Shown: one piece after another, positions 6,874 to 14,411 of the stretch
Layout of the letters: each line of letters begins with the position of its first letter
How positions within the stretch are numbered: position 1 is the first letter of the stretch
Source: JBKJZO01 sp046715235
Lineage (GTDB): Bacteria > Actinomycetota > Actinomycetes > BP-191
DNA: 19,055 bases
NCBI GenBank assembly: GCA_046715235.1
Contig: JBKJZO010000148.1
Span: forward strand, 1-19,055
Direction: 5' to 3'
The notes under the pieces: model-generated
Seen by the model: the letters and a program-made list of their open reading frames with translations, nothing else
What the model was told of the DNA's origin: nothing
Databases searched by the model: none
Program-made: the position numbers and the translations under genes

Positions 6874-7907
6874 AGGTCGTCGAACAGCGCTGGCGTGACA
6901 GGTCCGGGCGGTTTGAGCCCCAGGTGCACCCACGCGGCCGGCGTAGCCACTCGACCTCTCGGCGTACGGGCGAGCAGCCCGGCCCGCACGAGGAACGGCT
7001 CCGCGACGGTCTCGACCGTCTCCGGCTCCTCGCCGACGGCAACCGCGATCGTGCCGACACCAACGGGCCCACCACCGAAGCGGCGTACGACGGCGTCGAG
7101 GACCGCCTTGTCGAGCCGGTCGAGGCCGATCAGGTCGATCTCGTAGACCCGCAGAGCTGCCTTCGCGACATCGCGGGTGATGACTCCGTCGGCGCGCACG
7201 TCGGCGTAGTCACGAACACGGCGCAGCAGCCGGTTGGCGATGCGAGGTGTGCCGCGTGAACGACCGGCGATCTCCGCGCATCCCTCGGGGTCGAGGGCGA
7301 TCTCGAGCAGTGCAGCCGAGCGGACCAGCACCCGCTCGAGCTCTTCCGGCGAATAGAACTCGAGGTGGCCAACGAAGCCGAACCGGTCGCGCAGCGGCCC
7401 GGTCAGCAGGCCCGATCGCGTCGTCGCACCGACGAGGGTGAACGGCGCGACGTCGAGCGGGATCGCTGTCGCCCCAGGACCCTTGCCGAGGATGACGTCG
7501 ACGCGGAAATCCTCCATCGCGGCGTACAGCAGCTCCTCCGCCGGCTTGGCGATGCGGTGGATCTCGTCGATGAAGAGCACTTCGCCGCCGGAGAGCGCGG
7601 TGAGCATCGCGACCAGGTCGCCGGAGCGCTCGATCGCGGGGCCGCTGGTGATGCGGATCGTCGTGCCCAGCTCGACCGCGATGATCATCGCCAGCGTCGT
7701 CTTGCCGAGCCCCGGCGGCCCCGAGAGCAGCACGTGGTCGGGCGGTACGCCGCGCCGGGTCGCGCCCTGCAGCAGCAGCGAGAGCTGCTCGCGGACGCGT
7801 TCCTGCCCGACGAACTCGTCGAGTGAGTGCGGCCGCAGACCGGCGTCGAGGCTGCGCTCGTCGGCGCCCACGAGCGCAGACAGCAGCTCCTCGCCAGGCT
7901 CGGTCAT
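6870..7907 (-). CDS. ruvB: Holliday junction branch migration helicase RuvB
   Basis: Hexameric AAA+ motor that drives branch migration with RuvA. The 345 residues are typical in length. Walker A is GPPGLGKTT (63-71), Walker B LFIDEIH (111-117), sensor 1 GATTR (160-164), the arginine finger lies in PLRDRFGFVG (171-180), and the C-terminal winged helix has GGGPVGVGTIA and RTPRGRVATPAA. ATG 7907 overlaps the ruvA stop (ATGA, 7904-7907). It is the last gene of the ruvCAB unit, and its TAG overlaps the stop of the convergent antiporter in a single CTAG, leaving no room for a separate terminator. In related Actinobacteria yajC follows ruvB directly. Confidence 0.98.
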   Translation of the reverse strand: MTEPGEELLSALVGADERSLDAGLRPHSLDEFVGQERVREQLSLLLQGATRRGVPPDHVLLSGPPGLGKTTLAMIIAVELGTTIRITSGPAIERSGDLVAMLTALSGGEVLFIDEIHRIAKPAEELLYAAMEDFRVDVILGKGPGATAIPLDVAPFTLVGATTRSGLLTGPLRDRFGFVGHLEFYSPEELERVLVRSAALLEIALDPEGCAEIAGRSRGTPRIANRLLRRVRDYADVRADGVITRDVAKAALRVYEIDLIGLDRLDKAVLDAVVRRFGGGPVGVGTIAVAVGEEPETVETVAEPFLVRAGLLARTPRGRVATPAAWVHLGLKPPGPVTPALFDDL

Positions 7908-8503
7908 CGGCGGTCCAGCGAGCGCAGGCAGGCCTTGAGCAACTCCGCGGCGTCATCGGGCGCGTCGCCGTCGCGGTAGACCGCGCTGACCGCTTCGTCG
8001 GCCTCGCGCGCGGTGTAGCCGAGCCCCTGCAGCGCCGCGCGCACTTGGTCGCCCAGGTCGGGCGGCGTCCCTGGGATGGCGCGCGAGCTGACAGACCCTG
8101 TCGGCGGTCCGATCCGGTCCTTGAGCTCGAGCACCAGCCGCTGGACGCCCTTCTTGCCGATGCCGGGCACGAGCATCAGCGCGGTGAGGTCCTCGGTCGC
8201 GACAGCCCGCCGTACGGCGTCGGGCTGGTGAACGGCGAGCACGGACTGCGCGACCTTGGGCCCGACGCCACTGGCCGTCTGCAGGAGCTCGAAGATCGCG
8301 CGCTCGTCGGCGTCGGCGAAACCGAACAGTGTCAGCGAGTCCTCTCGGACGATAAGCGAGGTTGCCAGCTCGGCGGGCTCACCCACTTTGAGCCCGGCGA
8401 TGGTTGTGGGCGTGCAGTGCACCTGCAGGCCGACGCCGCCGACCTCGACGATGGCGGAGTCGGGCGCTACAGCCGCTACGACGCCCCGCACGCTGGCGAT
8501 CAC
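7904..8503 (-). CDS. ruvA: Holliday junction DNA-binding protein RuvA
   Basis: Tetrameric protein that binds the four-way junction and loads RuvB. With the start at GTG 8503 the protein has 199 residues, the usual size. The N-terminal OB fold reads MIASVRGVVAAV and VEVGGVGLQVHC. The two helix-hairpin-helix motifs are visible around LLQTASGVGPKVAQSVL and LMLVPGIGKKGVQRLVLEL, and the C-terminal RuvB-binding domain has AALQGLGYTAREADEAV. The frame is open further upstream (to 8560), but GTG 8503 is preceded by GAGGAGGG and overlaps the ruvC stop as GTGA (8500-8503), so the shorter form is preferred. It is coupled to ruvC upstream and ruvB downstream. Confidence 0.97.
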   Translation of the reverse strand: MIASVRGVVAAVAPDSAIVEVGGVGLQVHCTPTTIAGLKVGEPAELATSLIVREDSLTLFGFADADERAIFELLQTASGVGPKVAQSVLAVHQPDAVRRAVATEDLTALMLVPGIGKKGVQRLVLELKDRIGPPTGSVSSRAIPGTPPDLGDQVRAALQGLGYTAREADEAVSAVYRDGDAPDDAAELLKACLRSLDRR

Positions 8504-9033
8504 ATCGCCCTCCTCGCCGCGAGGGCGGCAGCGACGCGCGCCTGCGCGGGACCGCGCCACAGATGGCAGATCGCGAGAGCGAGCGCGTCGGCGGCGTCGG
8601 CGGGGGTCGGGCGCTCGGTCAGCCCGAGCAGCCGGGTCACCATCGTGGTTACCTGCGCCTTGTCGGCGCGGCCGGAGCCGGTCACCGCCGCTTTGACCTC
8701 ACTAGGGGTGTGCAGCGCGACCGGGAGTCCGGCCCGCGCCGCGCAGAGCAACGCGACCGCTCCCGCCTGCGCTGTGCCCATAACGGTACGCACGTTGTGC
8801 TGGCTGAACACGCGCTCGACGGCGACAGCGTCAGGGCGGTGCAGGGCGATCCACCGCTCTATCTCGGTCTCGATGTCGACGAGCCGCGCGGCTACGTCGG
8901 CACCGGCCGGCGTACGCAGGACGCCAACTGCGACCATCGTGACGGTGCTCCCCGCGCCGCCGTCGACCACGCCGAGGCCGCACCTGGTCAGACCCGGGTC
9001 GACCCCCAACACGCGCACGCCTGCTCCCGTCAT
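8500..9033 (-). CDS. ruvC: Crossover junction endodeoxyribonuclease RuvC
   Basis: Dimeric Mg2+-dependent resolvase that cuts Holliday junctions. The RNase H-like fold shows all four acidic residues: D12 in LGVDPGL, E73 in VERVFSQHN, and D146 and D149 in PADAADALALAICH, the last two spaced as in E. coli (D138/D141). The motif HTPSEVKAAVTGSGRADKAQV (108-128 region) is characteristic of actinobacterial RuvC. ATG 9033 is listed, but GTG 9018, with GGGAG about 5 nt before it and giving MRVLGVDPG as in Mycobacterium, may be the true start. It heads ruvCAB, 76 nt after yebC. Confidence 0.97.
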   Translation of the reverse strand: MTGAGVRVLGVDPGLTRCGLGVVDGGAGSTVTMVAVGVLRTPAGADVAARLVDIETEIERWIALHRPDAVAVERVFSQHNVRTVMGTAQAGAVALLCAARAGLPVALHTPSEVKAAVTGSGRADKAQVTTMVTRLLGLTERPTPADAADALALAICHLWRGPAQARVAAALAARRAM

Positions 9034-9109
9034 CCGAACAACCGTTCGAAGACTACGAGGGAGAGCACTGGGTCTGCGGTACCGACACGCCGCCTGTGCA
9101 CGGGCAGCT

Positions 9110-9865
9110 TTATGCGGTGGCGGACTCGAGGACTTCGTCGCTGATGTCGAAGTTGGCCCATACGTCTTGTACGTCGTCGCAGTCCTCGAGCGCGTCGATG
9201 AGCCGGAGCACCTTCCGGGCCGCGTCGTCGTCCTCGATCGGCACCTGGACGCTCGGCAACCAGGAGATGTCGGCGGCGTCGGGCGTCATGCCCGCCGCCT
9301 CGAGCGCGACCCGGACAGCGTGCAGGTCAGTGGCCTCACACACAACCTCGAATGCGTCACCGAGGTCGTTGACCTCGTCCGCGCCGTGCTCCAGGACCGC
9401 CATCAGAACGTCGTCCTCGGTGTGGTCACCCCTGGGCACCAGGCAGACGCCCTTGCGGTTGAACATGTAGGCCACCGAGCCCGGGTCGGCCATCGTGCCG
9501 CCGTTGCGGCTCATCGCCGTCCGGACCTCCATCGCGGCCCGGTTGCGGTTGTCGGTCAGGCACTCGACGAGCATCGCGACGCCCCCGGGACCGTAGCCCT
9601 CGTAGGTGATCGACTCGTAGTTGACGCCGCCCTCGAGCTCGCCCGAGCCGCGCTTGACCGCCCGTTCGATGTTGTCGTTGGGAACCGACGTCTGCTTCGC
9701 CTTCGTAATCGCGTCAGCGAGCGTCGGGTTGCCAGCAGGGTCGCCGCCGCCGGTGCGAGCCGCCACCTCGACGTTTTTGATGAGCTTGGCGAACAGCTTG
9801 CCGCGGCGCGCGTCCTTGACGCCCTTCTGGTGCTTGGTCGTCGCCCACTTGGAATGCCCGCTCAC
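9110..9865 (-). CDS. yebC: YebC/PmpR/TACO1 family protein
   Basis: Cytoplasmic protein long annotated as a transcriptional regulator. Recent work on the family points to translation, relieving ribosomes stalled at proline-rich stretches. The 251 residues are full length: N-terminal MSGHSKWATTKHQKGVKDARRGKLF, the hallmark segment VPNDNIERAVKRG (61-73), YEGYGPGGVAMLVECLTDNRNR (88-110 region), and the C-terminal EDCDDVQDVWANFD. The start is GTG 9865, overlapping the pdxT stop as GTGA (9862-9865). The pdxT-yebC-ruvC order is typical of Actinobacteria. A role for yebC in translating local Pro-rich proteins (SecD, the lipoproteins) would be speculation. Confidence 0.97.
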   Translation of the reverse strand: MSGHSKWATTKHQKGVKDARRGKLFAKLIKNVEVAARTGGGDPAGNPTLADAITKAKQTSVPNDNIERAVKRGSGELEGGVNYESITYEGYGPGGVAMLVECLTDNRNRAAMEVRTAMSRNGGTMADPGSVAYMFNRKGVCLVPRGDHTEDDVLMAVLEHGADEVNDLGDAFEVVCEATDLHAVRVALEAAGMTPDAADISWLPSVQVPIEDDDAARKVLRLIDALEDCDDVQDVWANFDISDEVLESATA

Positions 9866-10506
9866 GCCGTCTCCTTGTCTTGCGCGGTCGCGCGCCAGCG
9901 CGCGTCGCGCACCATGTCGGCGAACAGCCCGTGAATACGCAGGTCGTCGGTCAGCTCCGGATGGAACGACGTCGCGAGCAGGGCTCCCTGGCGAACGGCG
10001 ACGATTCTACCGGCGGCGCGGGCGAGCACCTCGACCTGCGGGCCGGTTCGCTCGACCCACGGCGCGCGGATGAACACGGCGTGCAGCGGACCACCCGGCA
10101 GGCCGGCGACGTCGAGCTCGGCCTCGAACGAGTCGACCTGACGTCCGAACGCGTTACGCCGCACCGCAATGTCGAGGCCGCCGATGACCTGCTGGTCGGG
10201 CCGGCCGTCGAGCACTTCGGCAGCCAGCAGGATCATCCCCGCGCACGAGCCGTACGCCGGCATGCCGGCCGCGACCGCCTCCCGCAACGGCTCGATCAAC
10301 TCGAAGCTCACCGCGAGCTTGCCGATCGTCGTGGATTCGCCGCCGGGGATCACCAGGCCCTCGACCGACTCCAGCTCGGCGGGCCGTCGCACTTCGACCG
10401 GAACCGCGCCGACATCGGCGAGCATCCGCGCGTGCTCACGGACGTCACCCTGCAGGGCGAGGACGCCGATGCGAGGCCGGCCGTCTCCGGCGTTGCGCCG
10501 TGTCAC
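9862..10506 (-). CDS. pdxT: Pyridoxal 5'-phosphate synthase glutaminase subunit PdxT
   Basis: Class I glutamine amidotransferase that feeds ammonia to PdxS for PLP synthesis. From GTG 10506 it has 214 residues: IGVLALQGDVREH (13-25), GGEST (55-59), the nucleophile C88 in YGSCAGMIL, and the His/Glu pair H182 and E184 in SFHPEL. The frame is open upstream to 10734, but that stretch is antisense-like Ser/Arg composition overlapping pdxS. GTG 10506 instead has a leaderless promoter six bases away. The end overlaps yebC by GTGA. The C-terminal tail after about residue 200 is short and basic. Confidence 0.97.
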   Translation of the reverse strand: MTRRNAGDGRPRIGVLALQGDVREHARMLADVGAVPVEVRRPAELESVEGLVIPGGESTTIGKLAVSFELIEPLREAVAAGMPAYGSCAGMILLAAEVLDGRPDQQVIGGLDIAVRRNAFGRQVDSFEAELDVAGLPGGPLHAVFIRAPWVERTGPQVEVLARAAGRIVAVRQGALLATSFHPELTDDLRIHGLFADMVRDARWRATAQDKETA

Positions 10507-10518
10507 ACCGCGATTATG
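10504..10518 (-). promoter_or_regulatory. Leaderless-type promoter of pdxT
   Basis: On the minus strand CATAAT (10518-10513) is followed by six bases and GTG 10506. It lies in the 40-nt gap after pdxS. This decides the pdxT start and suggests pdxT-yebC can be transcribed apart from pdxS. No clear -35 is seen. Confidence 0.5.
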
Positions 10519-10546
10519 GCGGTCAGGTTGCCGGTGTTGTGCGCAG

Positions 10547-11449
10547 CTACCAACCCCGCGAGGCGAGCCGCTGCTCAGCAGGGAGGGTGTCGAGGTTGAT
10601 GCCGACCATCGCCTCGCCCAGGCCCCTCGATACCTTGGCAATGACGTCAGGGTCGTTGTAGAACGTCGTCGCCTCGACGATCGCCTTGGCGCGCGCGACC
10701 GGGTCGCCGGACTTGAAGATGCCGGAGCCGACAAAGACCCCTTCGGCGCCCAGCTGCATCATCATCGCGGCGTCCGCGGGAGTCGCGATGCCCCCGGCGG
10801 TGAACAGTACGACGGGCAGCTTGCCGAGCCCCGCAATCTCCTTGACGAGGTCTGAGGGCGCGCGCAGATCTTTCGCGGCGGCGTACAGCTCGCTCTCGTC
10901 GAGCATCGTCAGCCGCTTGATGTCGGCGCGGATCTGCCGCATGTGCCGCGTCGCCTCGACGACGTTGCCGGTGCCCGCCTCGCCCTTCGACCGGATCATC
11001 GCCGCGCCCTCGCTGATGCGCCGCAGCGCCTCACCGAGGTTGGTGGCCCCGCAGACGAATGGAACGGTGAAGGCCCACTTGTCAATGTGATGGGCCTCGT
11101 CCGCGGGTGTGAGCACCTCCGACTCGTCGACGTAGTCGCCGCCGAGCGACTGCAGCACCTGCGCTTCGACGAAGTGACCGATCCGCGCCTTGGCCATCAC
11201 CGGGATGGACACGGCGGCGATGATGCCGTCGATCATGTCGGGGTCACTCATGCGCGCGACGCCGCCGTCGCGCCGGATGTCCGCCGGCACGCGCTCGAGC
11301 GCCATCACGGCAACCGCGCCGGCGTCCTCGGCGATCTTCGCCTGCTCCGGGGTGACGACGTCCATGATGACGCCGCCCTTGAGCATCTCGGCCATGCCGC
11401 GCTTGACGCGCGCGGTGCCGGTCTGGCTTTCAGGCGAACTCGACGACAT
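10547..11449 (-). CDS. pdxS: Pyridoxal 5'-phosphate synthase lyase subunit PdxS
   Basis: Builds PLP from ribose 5-phosphate, glyceraldehyde 3-phosphate and PdxT-supplied ammonia, as a dodecamer decorated by PdxT. The 300 residues keep the catalytic groups: D30 in GGVIMDVV, K87 in IPVMAKARIGH (Schiff-base Lys, K81 in B. subtilis) and K155 in MIRSKGEAGTGN (K149 equivalent), with phosphate-binding GGIATPADAA and GVFVGSGIF near the end. ATG 11449 has GAAGAGG about 8 nt upstream. A candidate -10 and a short palindrome lie in the leader. In Mycobacterium tesB and pdxH genes sit nearby; here none do. Confidence 0.98.
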   Translation of the reverse strand: MSSSSPESQTGTARVKRGMAEMLKGGVIMDVVTPEQAKIAEDAGAVAVMALERVPADIRRDGGVARMSDPDMIDGIIAAVSIPVMAKARIGHFVEAQVLQSLGGDYVDESEVLTPADEAHHIDKWAFTVPFVCGATNLGEALRRISEGAAMIRSKGEAGTGNVVEATRHMRQIRADIKRLTMLDESELYAAAKDLRAPSDLVKEIAGLGKLPVVLFTAGGIATPADAAMMMQLGAEGVFVGSGIFKSGDPVARAKAIVEATTFYNDPDVIAKVSRGLGEAMVGINLDTLPAEQRLASRGW

Positions 11450-11484
11450 CGCGGCGACCTCTTCGGTGCGGGGATTCAGGAAGG

Positions 11485-11512
11485 CACGCTCAGCGTGACA
11501 AGTCCCATCGTA
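11485..11512 (-). promoter_or_regulatory. Candidate pdxS promoter -10 and 13-bp palindrome
   Basis: TACGAT at 11512-11507 (minus strand) fits TANNNT, about 58 nt before the pdxS start. Just downstream, 11485-11497 is a perfect palindrome, CACGCT-C-AGCGTG, at or after the expected transcription start. It could be an operator or a small leader hairpin. No -35 is convincing. Confidence 0.28.
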
Positions 11513-11550
11513 CGGCGACGCGTCAGCACGCCGCGAACGCGTTTACCGGC

Positions 11551-12585
11551 TCAGCCGAAAGAGACAGTCTGGGTGTTGGGCAGCAGCATGACGAACGTCG
11601 TACCCGGCCGCAGCAAGAGCTTCGCCCTATTGCTGTCGAGCATCACCGTCGGGTTCTGCAGGAACCGCCGGTGCCACGTCCCGTCGACCGCCCGCCCGTC
11701 ACGGAAGACCGTCACCTTGCCGGAGCCGAGCGTGCGCGCAAGCGGCGTGTGATTGCCGGCCGCGTCGGTGAAGCCGGTCTGCTTGATCTTCACGTACTGC
11801 ACGACCAGGTTGTCGACGGTCACCTGCGCGCGGTTGTTGAAGTAGATCGTCCAGCGGCCGGTCGCCGGGTCGTAGCTGGCGGTGTTGGTCATGTGCTTCC
11901 AGGGGATCGTGACCTTCGTCGCCGCTGAGGACGGCGAGCGCGAGTAGCCGAACCGCAGGCCGATGTCTTTGGCGCTGGCGCCCGGCGCCTTCTCGATCAG
12001 CTTCGGGACTGACGCGTGCACCTTGTAGGGCATGCGCCTCGATCGCAGCTCGGTGTACGCCGACGGGACGGCATCCCATCGCGCGTCGACGAGGTTGGCC
12101 CGCCGGACGACTCGGAGCATGAGCTTGTTGGCGCCGCTGAAGGCCAGGCCGACCTTGCCGAATTCGCCCAGCAGCTCGATGTCGGTCTCTCGTGCGCTGC
12201 GGATCGGCCCCACCAGCGCCGGCTTCCTCGTCGAGTAGATCGCGCAGAGGCGGGTCTCCCCGCCTTCGACGAGCTCCTGGTAGATCAGGTCTGCCTGACC
12301 GAGGCCCACCTGCGGCATGCCTGACGCAGTGTTTTCGATCTTGACCGCGACGACCGGGCCGACCGGTTCGTCCAGGCCCGTGAACGGATGGCGCGCCGGC
12401 GCCTTCTTGACGGGAGCCGCCGGAGTCGGGCTCGGCGAGGTGGACGAGCTGAAAACGGAGGACGAAGGCCCGGCCGACACGCTCGCTGCGGGCGGCGCCT
12501 TCTTCTTGCCGCTGCACGCGGGAAGCATCGCCAACGGAACGAGAAGGCCCAGTGCGATGACACGTCGTCGGGAAAACAGCAGCAA
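11551..12585 (-). CDS. DUF3048 (YerB-like) lipoprotein
   Basis: Exported lipoprotein of the DUF3048 family, of unknown biochemical function (B. subtilis YerB is the best-known relative). The 344 residues start with RRR and a hydrophobic stretch ending in the lipobox LPAC (C24), then a Ser/Pro/Ala linker to about 65, then the conserved domain: HPFTGLDEPVGPVVAVKIEN, LGQADLIYQELVEGGETR and IYSTRKPALVGPIRSARETDIEL. The C-terminal half has RSPSSAATKVTIPW and the TWHRR...TVMLDSNRAKLLLRPGTTF region. The start is TTG 12585 with GGAG 6 nt before it; no ATG or GTG sits before the signal peptide. It stands between the LemA-like gene and pdxS, where I do not recall it in Streptomyces, so it may be a local addition. 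Confidence 0.9.
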   Translation of the reverse strand: MLLFSRRRVIALGLLVPLAMLPACSGKKKAPPAASVSAGPSSSVFSSSTSPSPTPAAPVKKAPARHPFTGLDEPVGPVVAVKIENTASGMPQVGLGQADLIYQELVEGGETRLCAIYSTRKPALVGPIRSARETDIELLGEFGKVGLAFSGANKLMLRVVRRANLVDARWDAVPSAYTELRSRRMPYKVHASVPKLIEKAPGASAKDIGLRFGYSRSPSSAATKVTIPWKHMTNTASYDPATGRWTIYFNNRAQVTVDNLVVQYVKIKQTGFTDAAGNHTPLARTLGSGKVTVFRDGRAVDGTWHRRFLQNPTVMLDSNRAKLLLRPGTTFVMLLPNTQTVSFG

Positions 12586-12595
12586 AACGTCTCCA

Positions 12596-12617
12596 GGGGT
12601 CGGGGGGTGGGGGTCGG
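12596..12617 (+). other. G-tract cluster next to the DUF3048 start
   Basis: The plus strand has GGGG, GGGGGG, GGGGG and GG separated by 1-2 bases, enough for a G-quadruplex if the six-G run is split. It lies 11-32 nt before the TTG start, on the template strand of the lipoprotein gene; the transcript leader is correspondingly C-rich. Confidence 0.45.
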
Positions 12618-12677
12618 ATCCACGCTACGGCACCGGGTAGTCGCTGACGGCGACAATCCATGTGCCGTTCGTGTGGG

Positions 12678-13229
12678 CTACGCCACGTTGCCCGGGATGG
12701 TGCTTTCCCAGTCGAACGGGATCGCCGCGTCGGCGATCTCGAAGAAACCCGTTGCCGGGTCGTCGCGGAACCGGCACAGGATACGGGGGAGCCAGCGCCG
12801 CCGCAGTGAGCGGTTGGCCAGGACGGCGTCGTTGAAGAACTGGCGAGCGAAGTCGACCTTGGTCGAGGCGTCGCGCAGGTCATCGAGCAGGTCGGCCGCT
12901 CGCGTGCCGCGCAGCGCGCCGGTGGCCAGCGCGGCCCGGATGGAGCGGGTCAAGTCGTTTTCGACGTCCTGGCGGTCGTCGGCGCCGGCATGCCGCGCGC
13001 CGAAAGCGAGGTGCTCAAGGACCTTCGCCGCCTCCTCCGCGAGCCCGTCGTGCCGCCGCTCGTACGACGCGAGATGGCCGGCCGCGGCTGCCCGCCGTAC
13101 CAGCTGCGCGTCGAGCGCAGCCCACGCCGCCTCGACCCGCGCGGCCAGCCGGTCGAGCCGGCTCGCTGTCCACGACACATAGCCGAGCAGCAGCGCGACC
13201 GCGCTCGCGATCAGGACAAGCTCGGTCAT
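12678..13229 (-). CDS. LemA-like membrane-anchored protein
   Basis: Unknown function. From ATG 13229 it has 183 residues: an N-terminal TM helix at about 3-20 (ELVLIASAVALLLGYVSW), directly followed by a helical segment, RLDRLAARVEAAWAALDAQLVRRAAAA, which matches the LemA pattern of a coiled coil with an Asn/Ala-Trp-x-x-hydrophobic-Asp-hydrophobic-x-hydrophobic-x-R-R core. The rest is helical and charged, ending in RRRWLPRILCRFRDDPATGFFEI. A homologue occupies this place (pimA-pdxS interval) in Streptomyces as far as I remember. TTG 13247 is possible, but no ribosome site favours it. The topology would be N-out or N-in single span with a cytoplasmic or external helical bundle; the sequence does not decide. 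Confidence 0.85.
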   Translation of the reverse strand: MTELVLIASAVALLLGYVSWTASRLDRLAARVEAAWAALDAQLVRRAAAAGHLASYERRHDGLAEEAAKVLEHLAFGARHAGADDRQDVENDLTRSIRAALATGALRGTRAADLLDDLRDASTKVDFARQFFNDAVLANRSLRRRWLPRILCRFRDDPATGFFEIADAAIPFDWESTIPGNVA

Positions 13230-13271
13230 CCGGGCATCACCGGGCAAGCATGACAGGCCCCGCCCACGAGG

Positions 13272-14411
13272 TCAGCGGGTGGCGGGCTTAGTGGCGATGA
13301 CCGTTTCGTAGACGTCGACTATCGCGCCCGCTACCACGGGCCAGTCGTAGCGGCGTACGACGTCGGCACCGCGGGCGCGCAGCCGGTCGCGCTCCGCCGA
13401 GTCGGCCAGCAGCTGATCGAGCGTCGTCGCGAGGGCAGCCGAGTCCTCCGGCGCGAACAGCCTGCCCGCCGAGCCGTCGTCGAGGACCCGGCGGAAGGCG
13501 TCGAGGTCGCTGGCCACGACCGGAGCTCCCGCGGCCATTGCCTCCAGCAGGACGATCCCGAAACTCTCGCCGCCGGTGTTGGGCGCGCAGTAGACATCGA
13601 CCGAGCGCAGTGCGCGGGCCTTGTCCTGCTCACTGACTAAGCCAAGGAACTCAATGCGCTCCAGAACCGGAGCGGGGATCTTCTCGCTGACCTCGGCCAC
13701 GTCACCGGGGCCGGCGACAAGCAGCCGGGCCGCCGGCCGGCGTTCGAGCAGCGTCGCGAAAGCGTCGAGCAGCACCGGCAGCCCCTTGCGCGACTCGTCG
13801 ATGCGGCCGAGAAATCCGATATCGCCGCCGTCCTGATCAGCGCGCCCGGATGGCCACCCGTCCAAGGGTTTCGCCTGTGCGAACCGCGCGACCGACACGC
13901 CGTTCGGGATTACGATTACGCCCCCGCCGACGTGCTCGACGATGTAGCGCCGGGCGGCCTGGCTGACGGCGATGCGCGCGACGATCTTCTCGAGGAACGG
14001 CTGTAGAGACGGCCGCCAGAACTCCAGCCCGCGCGAGCGGCCCATCGACGTGTGGAACGTCCCGACGATCGGCTCCTTGCTGGACGCCAGCAGGGCCAGG
14101 ACGCTCGCACTCGGCGCGACCGGCTCGTGGATGTGCAGGACGTCGAACTGCCCCGCGCGCAGCCAGCGCCGGACCTTCGCGGCTGCCTTGGGATGGAACG
14201 CGAGCCGCGCGACCGACCCGTTGTAGGGCACCTTGAGGATGCCGCCGGCGCTCACGAGGTACGGCGGCACGTCGGCCTCGTCGTCCTCGAGAGGTGCCAG
14301 CACGGACACGCTGTGGCCCAGCTCCTGGAGGGTTTCGGCAAGGTCGCGCACGTGCGCCTGCACGCCACCCGGGACATCCCAGGCATACGGGCAAACCAGG
14401 CCCACCCTCAC
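13272..14411 (-). CDS. pimA: Phosphatidylinositol alpha-mannosyltransferase PimA-like GT4 enzyme
   Basis: Peripheral membrane GT-B glycosyltransferase that moves mannose from GDP-mannose to position 2 of phosphatidylinositol inositol, the first PIM step. The 379 residues show the GGV acceptor-loop motif (PGGVQAHV, 14-21), the catalytic-type His H120 in VGTFHTSM, R203 and K209 in LGRIDESRKG for the diphosphate, and the E-x7-E motif GGESFGIVLLE (E282, E290). The start is GTG 14411, overlapping the stop of the acyltransferase gene as GTGA (14408-14411). The clustering with pgsA and the acyltransferase fixes the substrate assignment much better than the GT4 fold alone. Confidence 0.95.
   Translation of the reverse strand: MRVGLVCPYAWDVPGGVQAHVRDLAETLQELGHSVSVLAPLEDDEADVPPYLVSAGGILKVPYNGSVARLAFHPKAAAKVRRWLRAGQFDVLHIHEPVAPSASVLALLASSKEPIVGTFHTSMGRSRGLEFWRPSLQPFLEKIVARIAVSQAARRYIVEHVGGGVIVIPNGVSVARFAQAKPLDGWPSGRADQDGGDIGFLGRIDESRKGLPVLLDAFATLLERRPAARLLVAGPGDVAEVSEKIPAPVLERIEFLGLVSEQDKARALRSVDVYCAPNTGGESFGIVLLEAMAAGAPVVASDLDAFRRVLDDGSAGRLFAPEDSAALATTLDQLLADSAERDRLRARGADVVRRYDWPVVAGAIVDVYETVIATKPATR

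Noticed and set aside
8504..8560. 19-residue N-terminal extension of ruvA
   Set aside because: It overlaps ruvC. GTG 8503 has GAGGAGGG and a GTGA overlap, and the protein then has the normal length.
7823..9934. 703-codon plus-strand open frame antisense to ruvA, ruvC and yebC
   Set aside because: It is a GC-rich antisense shadow. The minus-strand ruvABC and yebC products are unmistakable, and the plus-strand translation is Arg/Ala/Ser-rich without any domain.
10507..10734. N-terminal extension of pdxT into pdxS
   Set aside because: The 76 extra residues are Ser/Arg-rich and out of frame with pdxS coding; the family starts at the ALQGDV region, and the leaderless GTG explains the start.
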